Shown here one piece after another: positions 6,153 to 14,471 of a stretch of 38,301 bases of DNA. Origin of the DNA: DTSX01 sp964008355 (GTDB lineage Bacteria > Pseudomonadota > Gammaproteobacteria > Steroidobacterales > UBA11654); assembly GCA_964008355.1 (NCBI GenBank), contig CAXGBD010000003.1:1-38301 (forward strand), read 5' to 3'. Under the pieces are notes generated by a model. It had not been told where the DNA came from. It made no database searches and worked only from the letters and a program-made list of their open reading frames with translations. How positions within the stretch are numbered: position 1 is the first letter of the stretch; the number at the start of each line of letters is the position of its first letter. The position numbers and the translations under genes were made by a program.

Positions 6153-8207
6153 TTAAAAGGGTTGTATCATGGGATACTCATGTTTCATATTGTCTATTTG
6201 TTGCTCTTCACCAAAATATTCTGCAAACAAATGACCTGAATAAACGGCATGGTATAGGGCGCCCGGTGCATCAGCATCACCAATCTTAATAATAGATTTG
6301 ATTTTAGAACTCTTTGCTTTTATTAATTCATGATAAATTTTATCTCTGGGTTTACGTGTGCCAACAATGACTACTGTTGATGCCTCCAGAGATGATTGAT
6401 CTTTGTTAAAACGATTAATAATTTCAATAGAACTATTGTTACTGGATAACATCCGACTATCAGTATGAATAGTTACATTCTTCTCATTTAACCTGAGTTT
6501 AATTTCATTTAATTCATTACTCATAAAACTCCATGGGGAAATGTTTTCAAATGGCGTGACCATATTTACTGTATGACCTTGTCCTGAAAGGAACTCAGCA
6601 ATTAAACCTCCCATGTAGTAATAGTCAAAATCATATATGACCACAGGACCGTTCACTTTAGCACCATTTAAAATATCATCAGGGGTTAAACAATTGCTGT
6701 TTTCATTAGTGTTAATAGGGATCGCTTTATCATCAATGGTTGTTAATTCCCAAGATGAGCCGGATGCAATAACCACATGATCAAATTCCATATCAATAAC
6801 ATCTTCTACTTTCATTTGATTATCGAGGAATACATTCACACTTTCTAACTGATCGATTTGATGAGTTCGATAATCCTTTACTCTTGAATAAGATGACATA
6901 CCAGGAAGTTGTATTTCTTTATTGATTCTGCCACCCAGCTCCTTCTCTTTCTCTGCAAGAGTGACTTCATAACCTCGTTTACCAAGACTCATAGCTGCTT
7001 CCAGTCCTGCAGGTCCGCCACCAATAATAAGAATGTTCTCATCTGAGGTTTTATTCTTTATTTTTTCAGGGTGCCAGCCCCTCCTCCATTCTTCCCCCAT
7101 GGTAGGATTCTGGGTACATCTGACAGGGATCCCTTGGTTGTAACAGGAGGCACAAATATTACAGCCTATACATTCTCGTATATCATCTTCATTGCCTTCA
7201 AAGATTTTATTAGGAAGAAATGGATCAGCTATGGAGGCTCTTGCAGAACCTACAAAATCAAGAATTCCTCTGTTGATTTGACTAACCATGTTATCCGGTG
7301 ATGTGAACCAACCTACACCAACGACTGGTTTTGAGGTTAATTGTTTTACAAAGCCATTATAAGGTTCCATAAAGCCTGATTCAGCAAATCTTGAACTTGG
7401 ACATTCTTTTGTCCATTCAGAGAGTTTTATATCCCAAAGATCAGGAACTTCACCTATTAGGTCAAATAATTCGTGAGCTTCAGACTCATGATTATCACTT
7501 TTAAAGCTGAGGAGTTCATCCGTTGAAATTCTCACAGCTATCGCTGCCCGATCCTCAACTAGTTCTTTCATATCAGTGATGATTTCTTTTAATAGTCTTG
7601 ATCTATTTTCCAAACTACCGCCATATTCATCATTTCTTTTATTAAATTGTGGATGAAGAAAGTGATACGGCAAAAACCCCATACCGGCATAACAATAAAT
7701 AATATCGAAACCAGCTTTTAGTGCTCTTTTTGTCGCATCAATGTGCCATTGCCTCAATTCTAGAATATCATCTTTAGACATTTCTCTGGGGGCTTGTAGG
7801 GACATGGTTTCAATTTCACTCGCCCTTTGTTGAATCCCTGAAGGAGAGATAGCTGTTAATCTGCTATGACGATTAGGCGCATATGCTCCCCCGTGGAAAA
7901 ATTCTATGCCAGCTAAGGATCCGTGCTCATGTACTGCCTTGACCATAGGGACATGTGAGTCTATATCTTGATCGGACCACAGCCTTGCAAATGGTAGCGG
8001 TCTATCATCGGAGCTTGGATGTATGGAACAATAACCGGTATTAATAACTCCCCATCCTCCTTCTGCCTTGATCCCTCTTTGAGCGGCTCTAGTGTTGGGC
8101 ATGTCGTTACCTGCACCCATTGCATGAGGCACTTGATAAAACCTATTTTTTGCCGTGACTGGTCCGATCTTTACAGGTTCAAACAGAATTTTGTATCTAG
8201 GATTCAT
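6153..8207 (-). CDS. TMADH-like FMN / 4Fe-4S oxidoreductase (OYE-type barrel plus Rossmann domain)
   Basis: Member of the trimethylamine/dimethylamine dehydrogenase and 2,4-dienoyl-CoA reductase family. Domains: FMN TIM barrel (about 1-340: LFEPVKIGPVTAKNRFYQVP, NKRNDEYGGSLENRSR, GSARASIADP), 4Fe-4S cysteines at about 346, 349, 352 and 364 (CIGCNIC...CTQNP), then GEEWRRGWHPEK and a dinucleotide fold (IIGGGPAGLEAAMSLGKRGY). The linker GEEWRRGWHPEK is very close to Methylophilus TMADH. However the cysteine that binds FMN covalently in TMADH (PHCIGAG) is Ala29 here (PHAMGAG), and the active-site His of the YGAH motif is Met176 (YAGM). An oxidative demethylase with a different substrate is likely. 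I chose ATG 8207 (684 residues), preceded by AAGG, over an upstream TTG at 8228. It overlaps the MFS gene by 11 bases. Confidence 0.85.
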   Translation of the reverse strand: MNPRYKILFEPVKIGPVTAKNRFYQVPHAMGAGNDMPNTRAAQRGIKAEGGWGVINTGYCSIHPSSDDRPLPFARLWSDQDIDSHVPMVKAVHEHGSLAGIEFFHGGAYAPNRHSRLTAISPSGIQQRASEIETMSLQAPREMSKDDILELRQWHIDATKRALKAGFDIIYCYAGMGFLPYHFLHPQFNKRNDEYGGSLENRSRLLKEIITDMKELVEDRAAIAVRISTDELLSFKSDNHESEAHELFDLIGEVPDLWDIKLSEWTKECPSSRFAESGFMEPYNGFVKQLTSKPVVGVGWFTSPDNMVSQINRGILDFVGSARASIADPFLPNKIFEGNEDDIRECIGCNICASCYNQGIPVRCTQNPTMGEEWRRGWHPEKIKNKTSDENILIIGGGPAGLEAAMSLGKRGYEVTLAEKEKELGGRINKEIQLPGMSSYSRVKDYRTHQIDQLESVNVFLDNQMKVEDVIDMEFDHVVIASGSSWELTTIDDKAIPINTNENSNCLTPDDILNGAKVNGPVVIYDFDYYYMGGLIAEFLSGQGHTVNMVTPFENISPWSFMSNELNEIKLRLNEKNVTIHTDSRMLSSNNSSIEIINRFNKDQSSLEASTVVIVGTRKPRDKIYHELIKAKSSKIKSIIKIGDADAPGALYHAVYSGHLFAEYFGEEQQIDNMKHEYPMIQPF

Positions 8208-9492
8208 CGCTGCCTTCACTATAGTCAATCATTAGAAAAAATATAATGCCAATTAATGCGAAAACAGCTCCACTAGATAATGCGATTATCCATCCAAATT
8301 TAGAAACTAGAATTGGTATCAGTGGAGTTGAAATTACTCCCCCGAGGTTACCACCTGTATTCAAAATACCGCCGGCTGCTTGGGCACGTTTTCTAGAGAC
8401 AAAGTTTATACTTGACCAATAGGGTCCTTCAGTCATCTCAATGAATCCGAAGCAAAGAGAAAGGTAGATCACTGCAACAACAGGATCCTCAGTTAAGGCG
8501 CCTAAAATTAAGAAGATTCCTGATGGAATAAGCCCCAAAATAATGGGCACACGATGGCTAAAGCTCGTGCTATATTTTTTCTGTAGCTGGTCACATAATA
8601 GCCCACCCAAGCCTGCACCCAGAGCACCAGCAAGAAATGGTAAACTTGCAAAAAAACCACCTTCCAGAAGTGAAAATCCTTTTTCATTAACAAGGTAGAT
8701 ATATATCCAAGAGAAGAAAATATAAAAAGTATAATTCATACAAAGATAACTGAGCCCTAGAAGTAGAACATTCTTATCTTTAGCAACTTTTTTAATCTGT
8801 GGCCATTTCATTGGAGAAATCTTTGGCGGTTTCCCAATATGATTTAATTCTTCTTGATTTACCTTAGGGTGCTCATTGGGCCAGTCAGTTGAATACCTGT
8901 GCCAAAACCAGGCAGTTAATATTCCTAGAATAGAAATTAGAAAAAATGACGATTGCCAGTCAGTGTAATATATGATCCAAGTGATGATTAGCGGAGTAAA
9001 CGAGGCCCCTATTGCTATGCCTGTTGATGTTAAACCTAGAGGAAAAGCCCACGATCCTTTCGGAAACCATCTCCGGACCACGCCACCCCCCAAGGCAGGC
9101 ATTAATGGTCCTTGAGAAACCCCAATAAAGAAACGACTCATCATTATTAATCCAATTAAATAAATGATAGAGATGTCACTAAATACCAAAAGACCAGCTA
9201 GAATGGTTGCGAGTGTGCTGCCGATCATTGAAAGTGTTACGGTTTTTTTCGGTCCAATGATTTCAGCTAAGATTCCACCTGGAAATTGGAATATCGTATA
9301 ACCCCAAATAAAAGCTGAAAGCATCCAACCCATTTGGATTTGGGTTATTTCTAGATCTTGCATCATAAAATTACCAACAACTGATAAATTTGTCCTCAAG
9401 ACATAGGCTGTAAACCCACAAAAAATAATTGCAGCAAGAATTTTCCAGCGGGTATTGCTGGGTTTTATGATACTGTCCAAATTAATATCCAA
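8197..9492 (-). CDS. MFS transporter, anion:cation symporter (ACS) type
   Basis: Twelve-helix major facilitator of 431 residues. The N-terminal segment (YVLRTNLSVVGNFMMQDLEI, then QMGWMLSAFIWGYTIFQFPGG) is typical of the ACS/phthalate-permease group, which import organic anions such as sugar acids and aromatic carboxylates with protons or sodium. First gene of a minus-strand operon with the TMADH-like enzyme and the nitrilase-type hydrolase, so it probably imports their substrate or product. Start ATG at 9492; the divergent gene starts only 44 bases away at 9537, and a 14-bp palindrome lies between them. Substrate cannot be told from sequence. Confidence 0.85.
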   Translation of the reverse strand: MDINLDSIIKPSNTRWKILAAIIFCGFTAYVLRTNLSVVGNFMMQDLEITQIQMGWMLSAFIWGYTIFQFPGGILAEIIGPKKTVTLSMIGSTLATILAGLLVFSDISIIYLIGLIMMSRFFIGVSQGPLMPALGGGVVRRWFPKGSWAFPLGLTSTGIAIGASFTPLIITWIIYYTDWQSSFFLISILGILTAWFWHRYSTDWPNEHPKVNQEELNHIGKPPKISPMKWPQIKKVAKDKNVLLLGLSYLCMNYTFYIFFSWIYIYLVNEKGFSLLEGGFFASLPFLAGALGAGLGGLLCDQLQKKYSTSFSHRVPIILGLIPSGIFLILGALTEDPVVAVIYLSLCFGFIEMTEGPYWSSINFVSRKRAQAAGGILNTGGNLGGVISTPLIPILVSKFGWIIALSSGAVFALIGIIFFLMIDYSEGSDES

Positions 9493-9499
9493 TTTTTAT

Positions 9500-9513
9500 T
9501 AATTGATCAATTA
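9500..9513. promoter_or_regulatory. 14-bp perfect palindrome, candidate operator
   Basis: TAATTGATCAATTA is a perfect 14-bp palindrome inside the 44-base divergent spacer between the MFS operon and the amidotransferase gene. Its position could let one dimeric regulator control both. Partly self-complementary AT-rich sequence arises easily, so this is only a candidate. Confidence 0.4.
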
Positions 9514-9536
9514 TACTCATGTGAAGTATCTTTTTA

Positions 9537-10283
9537 GTGGTGGATTCAAAACAAAAATTAAATATCTTGCTACTCCAGATCAGAGATGATCAGGAAGTTC
9601 GTTTTGAGGAGCATGAAAGTTTTGCTAACTATAGCAATCTGGATATAAACCAAATTGACATTCTGAATGTCTTTGACACACCTGCATTCAAGGTTGATGT
9701 GGTCAAAGATTATGATGCCCTATTTGTCGGTGGGGCCAGTGAGGCAAATGTTTTGCAACCAGAAATATACCCATTTATCCAAGACTCTATTAATTTGATT
9801 GAATATTGTGCACAACAGAAAATCCCTACTTTTGCATCTTGTTTTGGTTTTCAGCTGGCAGTTCTGGCTTTCGGTGGAACAGTTCTGGATAAGGACAGGG
9901 ATTATGAGCTTGGTACGGTAAATATTACTCTGACCAGCAGCGCTGGTTCTGATCCTGTGTTTGAAGGGATTGATAATGAATTTTTTGCAGTATCGGTACA
10001 CCGGCAATATTCCAGAAATGTTCCGGGTTGCCTGGAGGTTCTTGCTTATACGGATCAGTGCATACATAGTTTTAAACATAAAGAGGCTCCTTTGTGGGCC
10101 TTTCAATTTCATCCTGAGGTAGACAGAGAAACTCTGGTAAAACGATTAACTATTTTCAGTCACAAATACACTGAGAACAAAGCCCATTTAAAAAAAGTTC
10201 TAGATTCAGCTGTAGAAACTCCTGAATCAAATTATCTAGTGCAAAACTTTGTTAACAATGTTTTGCAAAAAAATAAACCGTGA
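9537..10283 (+). CDS. Class I glutamine amidotransferase (GMP-synthase-like domain)
   Basis: Stand-alone glutaminase domain of about 248 residues. Triad seen: Cys102 (FASCFGFQLAVLAFGG, nucleophile elbow) and His192/Glu194 (FQFHPEVDRE). Family members of this type (COG0518) hydrolyse glutamine or a gamma-glutamyl compound; the acceptor here is unknown. The start is a GTG at 9537, immediately followed by a second GTG at 9540 that could serve instead; no good ATG is available and the ribosome site is weak. Its TGA overlaps the GTG start of dgkA by 4 bases (GTGA), so the two are likely coupled. There is no functional link to lipid kinase that I know of. Confidence 0.82.
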   Translation: MVDSKQKLNILLLQIRDDQEVRFEEHESFANYSNLDINQIDILNVFDTPAFKVDVVKDYDALFVGGASEANVLQPEIYPFIQDSINLIEYCAQQKIPTFASCFGFQLAVLAFGGTVLDKDRDYELGTVNITLTSSAGSDPVFEGIDNEFFAVSVHRQYSRNVPGCLEVLAYTDQCIHSFKHKEAPLWAFQFHPEVDRETLVKRLTIFSHKYTENKAHLKKVLDSAVETPESNYLVQNFVNNVLQKNKP

Positions 10284-10654
10284 CAGATTGGAAAAACAAT
10301 GGAGTCATTTATTTCTTTGTAAAGACCTATGATGCCTTTCTAAACTCTTTAAGAGGAATATTTAGGGCGCTTAAGGAGGAATACGCTTTCCAAGTGGAGT
10401 TCATTCTTTCTCTTTTCTTAATCCCAGCGTCTTTTTTTATTGGCAAAGATATTTTGGAAATTGTTCTTTTAATAGGAAGTACACTTTTGATTTTAATTGT
10501 TGAATTACTCAATACTGCCATTGAGACGATTCTGAATAGAATTAGTGTAGAAGAGAATGATCTGACTAAGTATGCTAAGGATGCAGCATCAGGAGCAGTT
10601 TTATTTTCCTTAATCCTCTGGCTAATTATATGGTCACTGGTTTTGATTTATTAG
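10280..10654 (+). CDS. dgkA: Diacylglycerol kinase, small integral membrane type
   Basis: Inner-membrane enzyme that phosphorylates diacylglycerol to phosphatidic acid, recycling lipid left by periplasmic glucan or LPS modification. At 124 residues it has normal length. Seen: a Trp- and Lys-containing amphipathic N terminus, three membrane segments, the signature ELLNTAIETILNR and KYAKDAASGAVLFSL, corresponding to the E-x-x-N-T-A-x-E and K-x-x-K-D-x-x-S/A-A motifs of the active site. The start is GTG at 10280, overlapping the upstream stop by 4 bases. It ends 14 bases from the convergent fabH, with no obvious terminator between them. Confidence 0.93.
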   Translation: MTDWKNNGVIYFFVKTYDAFLNSLRGIFRALKEEYAFQVEFILSLFLIPASFFIGKDILEIVLLIGSTLLILIVELLNTAIETILNRISVEENDLTKYAKDAASGAVLFSLILWLIIWSLVLIY

Positions 10655-10668
10655 AACAGATAAAGTTC

Positions 10669-11727
10669 CTAGCCTGAGATTTCTTTGATTAATTCTAAGG
10701 CTGTTTTATCACAATCAGGTAAGGCTGCATCTGATGTTTTAATTGATGTTACTTTAGAACCCCAGTCGATAACTGCTGCAGCTCCAGTAAGACCTCCTCC
10801 GAATGCCAATAGAAGTATTTTTGAATTAGGCTTAACTTGACCTTTTTCAATCGCTTCTGTTAAAGCAATCGGTATTGAGCCAGCTGATGTATTGCCATAT
10901 TTCTGAAGATTTATAATCATTTTTTCCATTGGAAAATTACACTTTTTAGCTGTAGCTTCTAGAATCCTCAAATTAGCTTGATGTGGGATGCAAAGGTCAA
11001 TATCTTCAATTGTAAGATTTGCCTCTGTCAACGCTTCTTCTGCAAGTCTAGCCATGGTTTTGACAGCATTTTTGAAAACTTCTTGGCCAGCAAAACTGAT
11101 GCCAAAAAAATAACCCTCTTTAGGATCTTTTAGTTCCATACTAGAACCAAAGTTGGTGACCATCAATGCTTCACCAAGAAATGGATTACAGGTTAATTTT
11201 GATGAATGAAGCTTTGAATCAGTCTCTACTGATTCAATCAGTACAGCACCTGCTCCATCACCAAACAACACAGCAGAGTCTCTTTCCGTCCAGTCCAGAA
11301 AGAAGCTGACTTTTTCTCCACCAACAAGCAGTATATTTTTCATTACTCCTGAGTTAATTAATGAATAAGCTGTTGTCAGACCATAAACAAAACCTGAACA
11401 GGCTGAATTAAAATCGAAAGCAGCTGCAGTTTTATTTCCAATATTTTTCTGAATTCTTGAGGCTGTGCTTGGAACGATATACTCTGGTGTGCAAGTGGCC
11501 ATCATCACCGCTTCGATGTCTTGAGGATCTTTGTTAGCACTTGCGAGGGCATGCTGAGCAGCGACAGTGCCCATATCACTTATACTTACATGAGCAATTC
11601 TTCTTTCTCTGACACCAGTTCGAGAGGTAATCCATTCATCATTGGTATCGAGGATAGTTGACAAATCATCGTTTGTTAATATTGAAGGCGGGACGCACTT
11701 ACCCCAACCTGTAACTTCTATCCCCAT
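10669..11727 (-). CDS. fabH: 3-oxoacyl-ACP synthase III
   Basis: Starts fatty-acid synthesis by condensing an acyl-CoA with malonyl-ACP. The thiolase-fold triad is intact: Cys110 (FNSACSGFVYGL), His249 (CIPHQANLRI), Asn279 (YGNTSAGSIPIAL); TRTGVRERRIA is also typical. Length 352, about 30 residues longer than E. coli FabH (317): after the normal end GGGLTGAAAVIDW there is a polar tail (SKVTSIKTSDAALPDCDKTA, then LELIKEISG). AGAGGA precedes the ATG at 11727. It lies 29 bases after the reductase gene and is the last gene of the block that begins with fabG. A FabH-like paralog with another acyl preference cannot be excluded. Confidence 0.9.
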   Translation of the reverse strand: MGIEVTGWGKCVPPSILTNDDLSTILDTNDEWITSRTGVRERRIAHVSISDMGTVAAQHALASANKDPQDIEAVMMATCTPEYIVPSTASRIQKNIGNKTAAAFDFNSACSGFVYGLTTAYSLINSGVMKNILLVGGEKVSFFLDWTERDSAVLFGDGAGAVLIESVETDSKLHSSKLTCNPFLGEALMVTNFGSSMELKDPKEGYFFGISFAGQEVFKNAVKTMARLAEEALTEANLTIEDIDLCIPHQANLRILEATAKKCNFPMEKMIINLQKYGNTSAGSIPIALTEAIEKGQVKPNSKILLLAFGGGLTGAAAVIDWGSKVTSIKTSDAALPDCDKTALELIKEISG

Positions 11728-11756
11728 GTATTTTTCCTCTAAAGAAGTTACTTATA

Positions 11757-12815
11757 CTACACTGATTCTTTTAATACTCCCAAACGTTCTTGCAACTTCG
11801 TACTGGTAGTAGAATATTGAACATGAACCTTTTTTCCTGGTTCAATGATAGCCTTAGCGGCAAAGGCAGCCATGGCAGCTTCATGGCAACCACTTAGTAT
11901 CAATTTCTTTTTGCCTGGATATTTGGCTATATCGCCAATTGCAAAAATACCATCCTGATTTGTTTGACAATTCTCTGGATTAACATTAATTGATTTTTTT
12001 GTTATCTCCAGTCCCCAATTTGCTATTGGTCCTAATTTTGCAGAAAGACCAAAGAACACTAGCAGTTGATCTGCATCTATATTGATTTCTTTGTCTGGTG
12101 TAGATATGACAATCGAATTTAATGAATCTTGATTAGAATCAAAACTTTTCAATGTCCCAAATTCTATAAGATTGAGTTGATTCGATGCTTCCAATTTTTT
12201 CATCTTATCAATTGAATGTTGAGCACCCCTGAAAGTTGCAGAACGATGAACCAAGGTCACTGTTCCACCAGAGTTCTGAAAATCTTTTGAGGATACAAAA
12301 TCTATAGCCCAATCAAGCGCTGTATCCCCTCCTCCAAATATTACAAGTTTTTGTCCTAAAAAATTGTCTTTTTCCCGAATTTTATAGTGGAGCCATTTGT
12401 CTTCAAATTGCTCAATGTTCTCCAACGCCATTTTTTTAGGTTGGAAGGAACCTACCCCACCAGCGATGAAAATAGTCTTGGTTACAAAACAGCTATCTCC
12501 GCTGGTCGTGATTTTGTAACCTTCTTCATTTTTCTCAACCATGGTTACTTCCTCACCTAACTCTACAGTGGGATTGAACGGTTTTATTTGAAGATAGAGT
12601 TGGTCAACTAGTTCTTGTCCAGTACACTCAAGAATTCCAGGCATGTCATAGAGTGGTTTATCTGGATAGAGTTCTGCACACTGACCTCCAATATTTGGAA
12701 GACTGTCAATCAGGACTGAGTTTACCCCCAACAGTCCTAATTCAAATACCTGAAAAAGGCCACAAGGGCCTGCACCGATAACGACTGCATCTGTTTTCTG
12801 TAACGTTTCATCCAT
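11757..12815 (-). CDS. Ferredoxin/flavodoxin--NADP(+) reductase, thioredoxin-reductase-like (YumC type)
   Basis: FAD- and NADPH-binding reductase of 352 residues. FAD fold at 11-35 (AVVIGAGPCGLFQVFELGLLG) with NIGGQCAELYPDKPLYDMPG; NADPH fold at 158-170 (VIFGGGDTALDWAIDF); C-terminal GIFAIGDIAKYPGKKKLI and HEAAMAAFAA. It lacks the CxxC redox pair of true thioredoxin reductase, which defines the TrxR-like FNR group found in Bacillus and many proteobacteria. The start ATGGATGA overlaps holB by 8 bases. It is an unusual neighbour in the fab/tmk/holB block; it may supply reduced ferredoxin or flavodoxin, partner not visible here. Confidence 0.85.
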   Translation of the reverse strand: MDETLQKTDAVVIGAGPCGLFQVFELGLLGVNSVLIDSLPNIGGQCAELYPDKPLYDMPGILECTGQELVDQLYLQIKPFNPTVELGEEVTMVEKNEEGYKITTSGDSCFVTKTIFIAGGVGSFQPKKMALENIEQFEDKWLHYKIREKDNFLGQKLVIFGGGDTALDWAIDFVSSKDFQNSGGTVTLVHRSATFRGAQHSIDKMKKLEASNQLNLIEFGTLKSFDSNQDSLNSIVISTPDKEINIDADQLLVFFGLSAKLGPIANWGLEITKKSINVNPENCQTNQDGIFAIGDIAKYPGKKKLILSGCHEAAMAAFAAKAIIEPGKKVHVQYSTTSTKLQERLGVLKESV

Positions 12816-13788
12816 GTTGCATTAATCCATTGAGTTCAGAGTATATAGGGGTTAGCAAGTTATTAATTTGTAAATTCCAATTCAGACCTTTTCCCTTTAA
12901 TAAATGCTGTCTCATATTAGCTATTTCGTTTAAATAATTGAAACACTTTTCATAATTAAGTTTGGAATCAATAAATTGTTCTAAGGATTGAGGGATATAT
13001 TTTTCTTCGATCTCTGTCTTGATTAATGATCTGGTGATTAAATTTGATATTAAAACATAGAGAATTTTTAATGCAATTTCTAAGTCTGCTTTTACCCATA
13101 TTGTTGCAATCTCTGAGGGTTTAGATTTTTTTAGTATCAAGGCATTAATATCCTTGATAGTGCTATTGATCTTTGCATTTAAAAATTCATAACCAAGTTC
13201 ACTGAATAAGAGAGGAAGCGAACCAAACAAGTCAATAATTTCTTTCCAATTCTCCTCGGTTTGATTGTTATTTAGCCATTGGATTGTTTCCTCAGCAGTT
13301 GGTTTTTTTACATTATGATTTTGCATCCTACTAACAACAGTATCAGGTAGCTTTTTTGCAGATTCTGTTATTAAAATCAACAGTGTTTCATCTGGAGGTT
13401 CTTCTAGAATCTTCAATAAACTATTTGCAGCAGACAAGGTCATGGATTCTGCAGGATAAATAATACCCACTTTTCCATTACCTTGGTGACTAGTTAGTTC
13501 TAGAGAGGATTTTAATGATCTTATTTTATCGATGGAAATACTTGTTTTATTCTCTTCAGGGCAGATCAAGTTGCAATCTGGATGAAATATGTCCAATTGA
13601 TTTTCCTGATTTATTTTGATTTTAAGTTTGTCCGTATTTAGAAAATCTCCTGCTAATTCAAATGCCATTATTCTTTTTCCGATTCCGGGAGGACCAATCA
13701 GCAGGATGCCATGGGCATTGTCATGTTTCTTTACTAGACTGGATAATTTTTGATAATCCGGAAAAAGCCATGTTAGCGTATCAATCAT
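12808..13788 (-). CDS. holB: DNA polymerase III delta' subunit (clamp loader), zinc-less
   Basis: Clamp-loader subunit that helps load the sliding clamp. Residues 28-40 hold a degenerate P-loop (ILLIGPPGIGKRI, Arg where Thr/Ser is usual); SLLKILEEPPDETLLILI is the well-conserved delta'/gamma segment, followed by SRMQNHNV in place of the SRC motif. The four-cysteine zinc module that E. coli HolB carries between the P-loop and HPD is missing: here NTDKLKIKINQENQLDIFHP. Length 326. It overlaps tmk (ATGATTGA) and the reductase gene (ATGGATGA) by 8 bases each. The tmk-holB order is the classical one, which supports the call. Confidence 0.87.
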   Translation of the reverse strand: MIDTLTWLFPDYQKLSSLVKKHDNAHGILLIGPPGIGKRIMAFELAGDFLNTDKLKIKINQENQLDIFHPDCNLICPEENKTSISIDKIRSLKSSLELTSHQGNGKVGIIYPAESMTLSAANSLLKILEEPPDETLLILITESAKKLPDTVVSRMQNHNVKKPTAEETIQWLNNNQTEENWKEIIDLFGSLPLLFSELGYEFLNAKINSTIKDINALILKKSKPSEIATIWVKADLEIALKILYVLISNLITRSLIKTEIEEKYIPQSLEQFIDSKLNYEKCFNYLNEIANMRQHLLKGKGLNWNLQINNLLTPIYSELNGLMQHG

Positions 13789-14407
13789 GATGGTTAATTA
13801 TTGCCTTTAAGTATTTTTTTATTTCAAGCTGGACATCTTCCAAAGGTTTTGAAGCATCAATTACTTTGATCCTATCATTATAACGGCGTGCAGTATCAAG
13901 GTAGCCGTTTCTAACTTTCTCAAAGAAATCAGTTGTCTCAGATTCAAATCGATCATTTTGATTTAGTTTTTTTCTGCTTCGTATGATCTTCACAGGAGCA
14001 TCTAACAAGAAAGTAATATCGGGTTCAAAATTTTTTAGGATAATTTCTTTAAAATTCTCAACACACTGGTAACCTAGTTCTCTGCCAAATCCTTGATAAG
14101 CAATGCTAGCATCAGTGAAACGATCACAAACGACCCAAGTCCCTTCTTTTAATGCAGGTTTAATTACTTGTTCGGTATTGGCTTCTCTTGCAGCAAATAG
14201 TAGGAGTAACTCAATTAAAGGAGTGATATTTTTTTTCTCCTCAAATAATAGCATGTTTCTTATTTTCTCTCCTAAGACCGTCCCTCCGGGTTCTCTAGTT
14301 TGATGGGTTTTGATTCCATATTTGCTGAGATATTGAACAATAAACTTTGCATTGGTGGTTTTACCAACACACTCAATTCCTTCAATTGTTATAAAAAAAC
14401 CCGACAT
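13781..14407 (-). CDS. tmk: Thymidylate kinase
   Basis: Phosphorylates dTMP to dTDP. Seen: P-loop EGIECVGKTT (residues 10-19), TREPGGTVLGEKIR (the DR/REPGGT motif), CDRFTDASIAYQGFGREL and a LID-like RSRKKLNQNDRFE. I start at the ATG at 14407 (MSGFFITIEG, 208 residues), which fits the family; a GTG at 14431 would add eight charged residues. In E. coli the gene upstream is mltG (yceG); here it is acpP, so fabF, pabC and mltG are missing from this locus. An 8-bp inverted repeat lies in the spacer just upstream (14444-14471). Confidence 0.92.
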   Translation of the reverse strand: MSGFFITIEGIECVGKTTNAKFIVQYLSKYGIKTHQTREPGGTVLGEKIRNMLLFEEKKNITPLIELLLLFAAREANTEQVIKPALKEGTWVVCDRFTDASIAYQGFGRELGYQCVENFKEIILKNFEPDITFLLDAPVKIIRSRKKLNQNDRFESETTDFFEKVRNGYLDTARRYNDRIKVIDASKPLEDVQLEIKKYLKAIINHHD

Positions 14408-14443
14408 ATCTTTTATCTTCTTGCGGAACACTTACCAAGGCAT

Positions 14444-14471
14444 ACCAATCCTATCATACGAATGGATTGGT
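14444..14471. repeat. Perfect 8-bp inverted repeat in the acpP-tmk spacer
   Basis: ACCAATCC (14444-14451) and GGATTGGT (14464-14471) are perfect inverted copies around a 12-base loop, followed at 14470-14484 by a second small dyad (TTATC-TGTA-GATAA). There is no U-run in the minus-strand direction, so it is not a standard terminator. It might stabilise the 3' end of the abundant acpP message or separate acpP from tmk expression. Confidence 0.45.

Noticed and set aside
10655..10668. Terminators in the tight convergent gaps (10655-10668, 19136-19160, 29054-29064, 31357-31383)
   Set aside because: No GC-rich stem followed by a T-run in any of them; termination must use other signals or occur inside the neighbouring genes.
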